Positions 5,128 through 5,226 of a DNA stretch of 5,226 nucleotides are shown one piece after another. Source of the stretch: Chitinophaga pinensis (lineage in GTDB: Bacteria; Bacteroidota; Bacteroidia; Flavobacteriales_D; Crocinitomicaceae); the NCBI GenBank assembly GCA_945870115.1, contig CAMBRH010000248.1:1-5226 (forward strand). Direction: 5' to 3'. The notes under the pieces are model-generated. The model was given only the letters and a program-made list of their open reading frames with translations, did no database searches and had not been told where the DNA came from. How positions within the stretch are numbered: position 1 is the stretch's first letter; each line of letters opens with the position of its first letter. The translations under genes were made by a program, and so were the position numbers.

Positions 5128-5226
5128 ATGAGGAAAAAAGAGATAGCCAAATTTTTCGCAGGACTGACAGCTTGGGAAGCGGTAGTTCATTCATCATTAG
5201 CAGCCTGTGATATGTTGCCATTGACA
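5128..5226 (+). CDS. Unidentified protein, 5' part only
   Basis: Thirty-three codons run from an ATG to the window edge without a stop. The protein starts MRKKEIAKFFAGLTAWEAVV and continues with mostly hydrophobic residues and a tryptophan, a histidine and a cysteine. A basic start followed by a hydrophobic helix suggests a small membrane protein or membrane-inserted N-terminus. I do not recognise the family with certainty. G plus C is 42 of 99 bases by my count, with codons such as GCC, CTG and GCG that are uncommon in the neighbours. That fits recent acquisition, though the sample is short. The upstream promoter-like sequence and hairpin support a real gene. No Shine-Dalgarno sequence is visible. 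Confidence 0.65.
   Translation, partial: MRKKEIAKFFAGLTAWEAVVHSSLAACDMLPLT

Overview
The window is AT-rich DNA from a member of the Bacteroidota, most likely a flavobacterium. The clearest lineage marker is a C-terminal type A sorting domain of the type IX secretion system (T9SS) on the partial protease at the left edge. A membrane protein with a C-terminal domain resembling the 'gliding motility-associated' (CHU_C, T9SS type B) fold points the same way. So do the absence of clear Shine-Dalgarno sequences and a perfect Bacteroidota-type -7 promoter element (TAnnTTTG) near the right end. I cannot fix the genus from the sequence.

Layout from left to right. At 1-445 (+) lies the 3' end of a secreted subtilisin-like (S8) protease. 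It is followed after 7 bases by a GNAT-family N-acetyltransferase (453-944, +). The gap 945-1330 is filled mainly by an element of about 220 bp made of successive stem-loops, which looks like a dispersed REP-type repeat. On the minus strand, an ECF sigma factor (2618-3181, GTG start) and a single-pass membrane protein (1331-2605) form a two-gene operon. The membrane protein sits where an anti-sigma factor is expected. The divergent gap 3182-3721 carries three direct copies of an 89-bp unit in exact register, followed by an inverted copy of its core. Then comes an intact NAD-dependent malate dehydrogenase of the tricarboxylic acid cycle (3722-4660, +).

The right end (4661-5226) has a chain of five inverted repeats in about 260 bp, including a convincing rho-independent terminator at 4811-4840. 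Next are a promoter-like sequence, a 14-pair hairpin with a 3-nt loop (5062-5092), and the start of an unidentified hydrophobic protein (5128 to the window end) whose base composition is richer in G+C than its surroundings. This end could be the edge of an acquired or cassette-like segment, but the window stops too soon to show it.

The most interesting items are: the sigma factor paired with a membrane protein that ends in a secretion- or surface-type domain; the precise 89-bp triplicate repeat with its inverted partner; and the hairpin plus compositional shift at the right end. I see no CRISPR array, rRNA, tRNA, transposase or recognisable defence system.
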